Positions 63,048 through 64,000 of a stretch of 64,000 bases of DNA are shown piece after piece; position 1 is the first letter of the stretch, and every line of letters begins with the position of its first letter. Location of the stretch: NCBI RefSeq assembly GCF_011386835.1, contig NC_088805.1, positions 14,752,836 through 14,816,835 of the forward strand. The letters run 5' to 3'. Origin of the DNA: Chrysemys picta bellii (Eukaryota; Chordata; Testudines; Emydidae). The notes under the pieces are model-generated. The model was not told the DNA's origin, did no database searches, and saw only the letters and a list, made by a program, of their open reading frames with translations. The position numbers and the translations under genes are program-made.

Positions 63048-64000
63048 TTGTGTTCCAGCAGCCCGTATGGCGCATGGCTCCAGTCTGTGTGTGTCTGGGC
63101 GCGATGCTCCTCCACGCAGATGTGTTGGGGTTTAACTAGGCACATTCCAATCACCAGTGAGGGGCACTACTAAGGACTATCAAGATCTGCACATTTAAGG
63201 TCAAATCTTGGGTCCCGTGACGCAATGGGCATTTGTCATTTATTGTCCATGGGATGAGGATGAGACCCTTTATGAAAACTCACAGTGGTACCCAGATCCA
63301 GTGATAATCCCAAAGAAAACCCTCCAATGTCCCCTTCCCAAGTACATGCCGTGGGAGGAGAGACTCCTGTCCGTGAAATACCAGGTCACCCTGCAGTGCC
63401 AACCCAGCGAGATTCAGAGCCCAAACAGCCGGATGTTAGGTCCCAGAGCCCAGGCATTTCACACACACAAAGCCAGGGCAGGAAAAGAACAGAGACAGGG
63501 TCCTGATAAGAACAGCCCCATTACCAAGGGCCAAGCCTGCAAAATGATCAGGCTACACAACACACAGAAGCCACATTGAGAGCAAGTGAGTAGTAAAGCC
63601 CCCCAGCACTTTCACTCCTCAGTCCTGCTATCCACGTATCTGACAAGTCACCGGGTGTTCCTAAGTCCGGGCTATCTCTACTTGTGAAATAGTAGCACGG
63701 GAGGGGAGTTGTAGGGACATATTAACACACAGACACATTCATAAGACAATCTGGGCTGTCTGTAGCTGGGAACGACAATGAATCTCTCCTTAAACTCCAG
63801 AGATGGAAAGAAAACAATGGGATTTGGGAGGTACTTGGATTTTCCCCATCTACTCTTCTGCAGCTCAGTGACGGGGATCGGTTACGACTCTGCACCAGAG
63901 GGCGACGTCTCCCTGCATTTGCACTGTGAACTGTCTACAATGGAATTAAGTAACTGACACATATTTATCTTCACCTGTGTGTGCACCAGTCTGTGGTGTT
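63048..64000. other. downstream of D4 to window end, no gene seen
   Basis: The first part is related to 8582-8900 but more diverged; from about 63440 it follows 22160-22640. A CTCF-like motif (CACCAGAGGGCGACG) lies at 63893-63907. No coding signal. Confidence 0.55.

Larger units (their letters stand above)
60121..63180 (+). repeat. segmental duplication block delta (copy of 5640-8680)
   Basis: From here the sequence follows 5640 onward (shift about 54.48 kb) through V-A9 (equal to V-A1), its flank, the coiled-coil-like segment and D4 (equal to D2). This shows that the order alpha-1 tail is repeated at the far end of the window. Confidence 0.85.

Noticed and set aside
1..64000. J-lambda or C-lambda exons, or V genes on the minus strand
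   Set aside because: I looked for the FGxGT motif with a 12-RSS, constant-domain wording, and reverse-complement heptamer-nonamer pairs linked to V frames, and found none.
1..64000. CRISPR array, bacterial operon or rRNA/tRNA genes
   Set aside because: The spliced V genes, octamer promoters and polyadenylation signals are vertebrate. The tandem repeats seen are minisatellite or segmental, with no spacer-repeat pattern.

Overview
The window is a stretch of an immunoglobulin lambda light-chain variable (IGLV) gene array, most likely from a turtle. The V identification is direct. There are eleven two-exon V segments plus one leader-only remnant, with octamer promoters, a short hydrophobic leader exon, V domains with the lambda-type DEADYYC ending, and recombination signals with 23-bp spacers. 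The turtle assignment is inference. It rests on the mix of a PIF/Harbinger element carrying a HARBI1-like transposase and a Myb/SANT-like gene, GC-rich fold-back hAT repeats and a Gypsy LTR, which I recognise as typical of turtle genomes. No J segment, constant region or other host gene is visible. All V genes lie on the + strand.

Layout. Four V families are present. Family A (A1-A9, resembling mammalian IGLV7/8) has eight intact genes: 6451, 14856, 19759, 28355, 42986, 47872, 52251 and 60931. It also has one leader-only remnant at 37311. Family B (31917, 55798) is a duplicated pair. Family C (24771) is a single gene resembling IGLV4/5. Family D consists only of pseudogenes (window start, 8272, 21850, 62756 and two 3' stubs at 34395 and 58276). 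The region is a mosaic of recent segmental duplications. Block alpha (1-7030, 8398-15430, 37366-43560) carries the Harbinger element. Block beta is 15500-20476 / 43629-48599. Block gamma is 25941-36240 / 49836-60120. Block delta is 5640-8680 / 60121-63180. Junctions are visible near 37355, 48599-49836 and 60121-60180.

Transposable elements and how they date the locus. Three Harbinger copies (968, 9365, 37469) sit at the same site in the duplicated unit, and two paralogous units (35240, 59121) keep the empty site. The copies therefore multiplied by segmental duplication. Two transposase genes are open; the third has a frameshift and a changed conserved acidic residue. All three SANT-like genes are broken. 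Several hAT-type non-autonomous elements can be delimited by 8-bp target duplications, and a truncated Gypsy 5' LTR plus gag remnant is duplicated in block gamma.

Most notable signal. Every intact family A gene is followed, 116-130 bp after its recombination signal, by a CTCF-like motif (CAGCAGGGGGCGCTG or a one-base variant), always in V orientation. A second set of similar motifs recurs about 1.3-2 kb upstream of family A genes. This is inferred to be a loop-extrusion architecture for lambda V usage in a reptile. Patchy sharing of CDR-adjacent sequence between non-orthologous copies also points to gene conversion.
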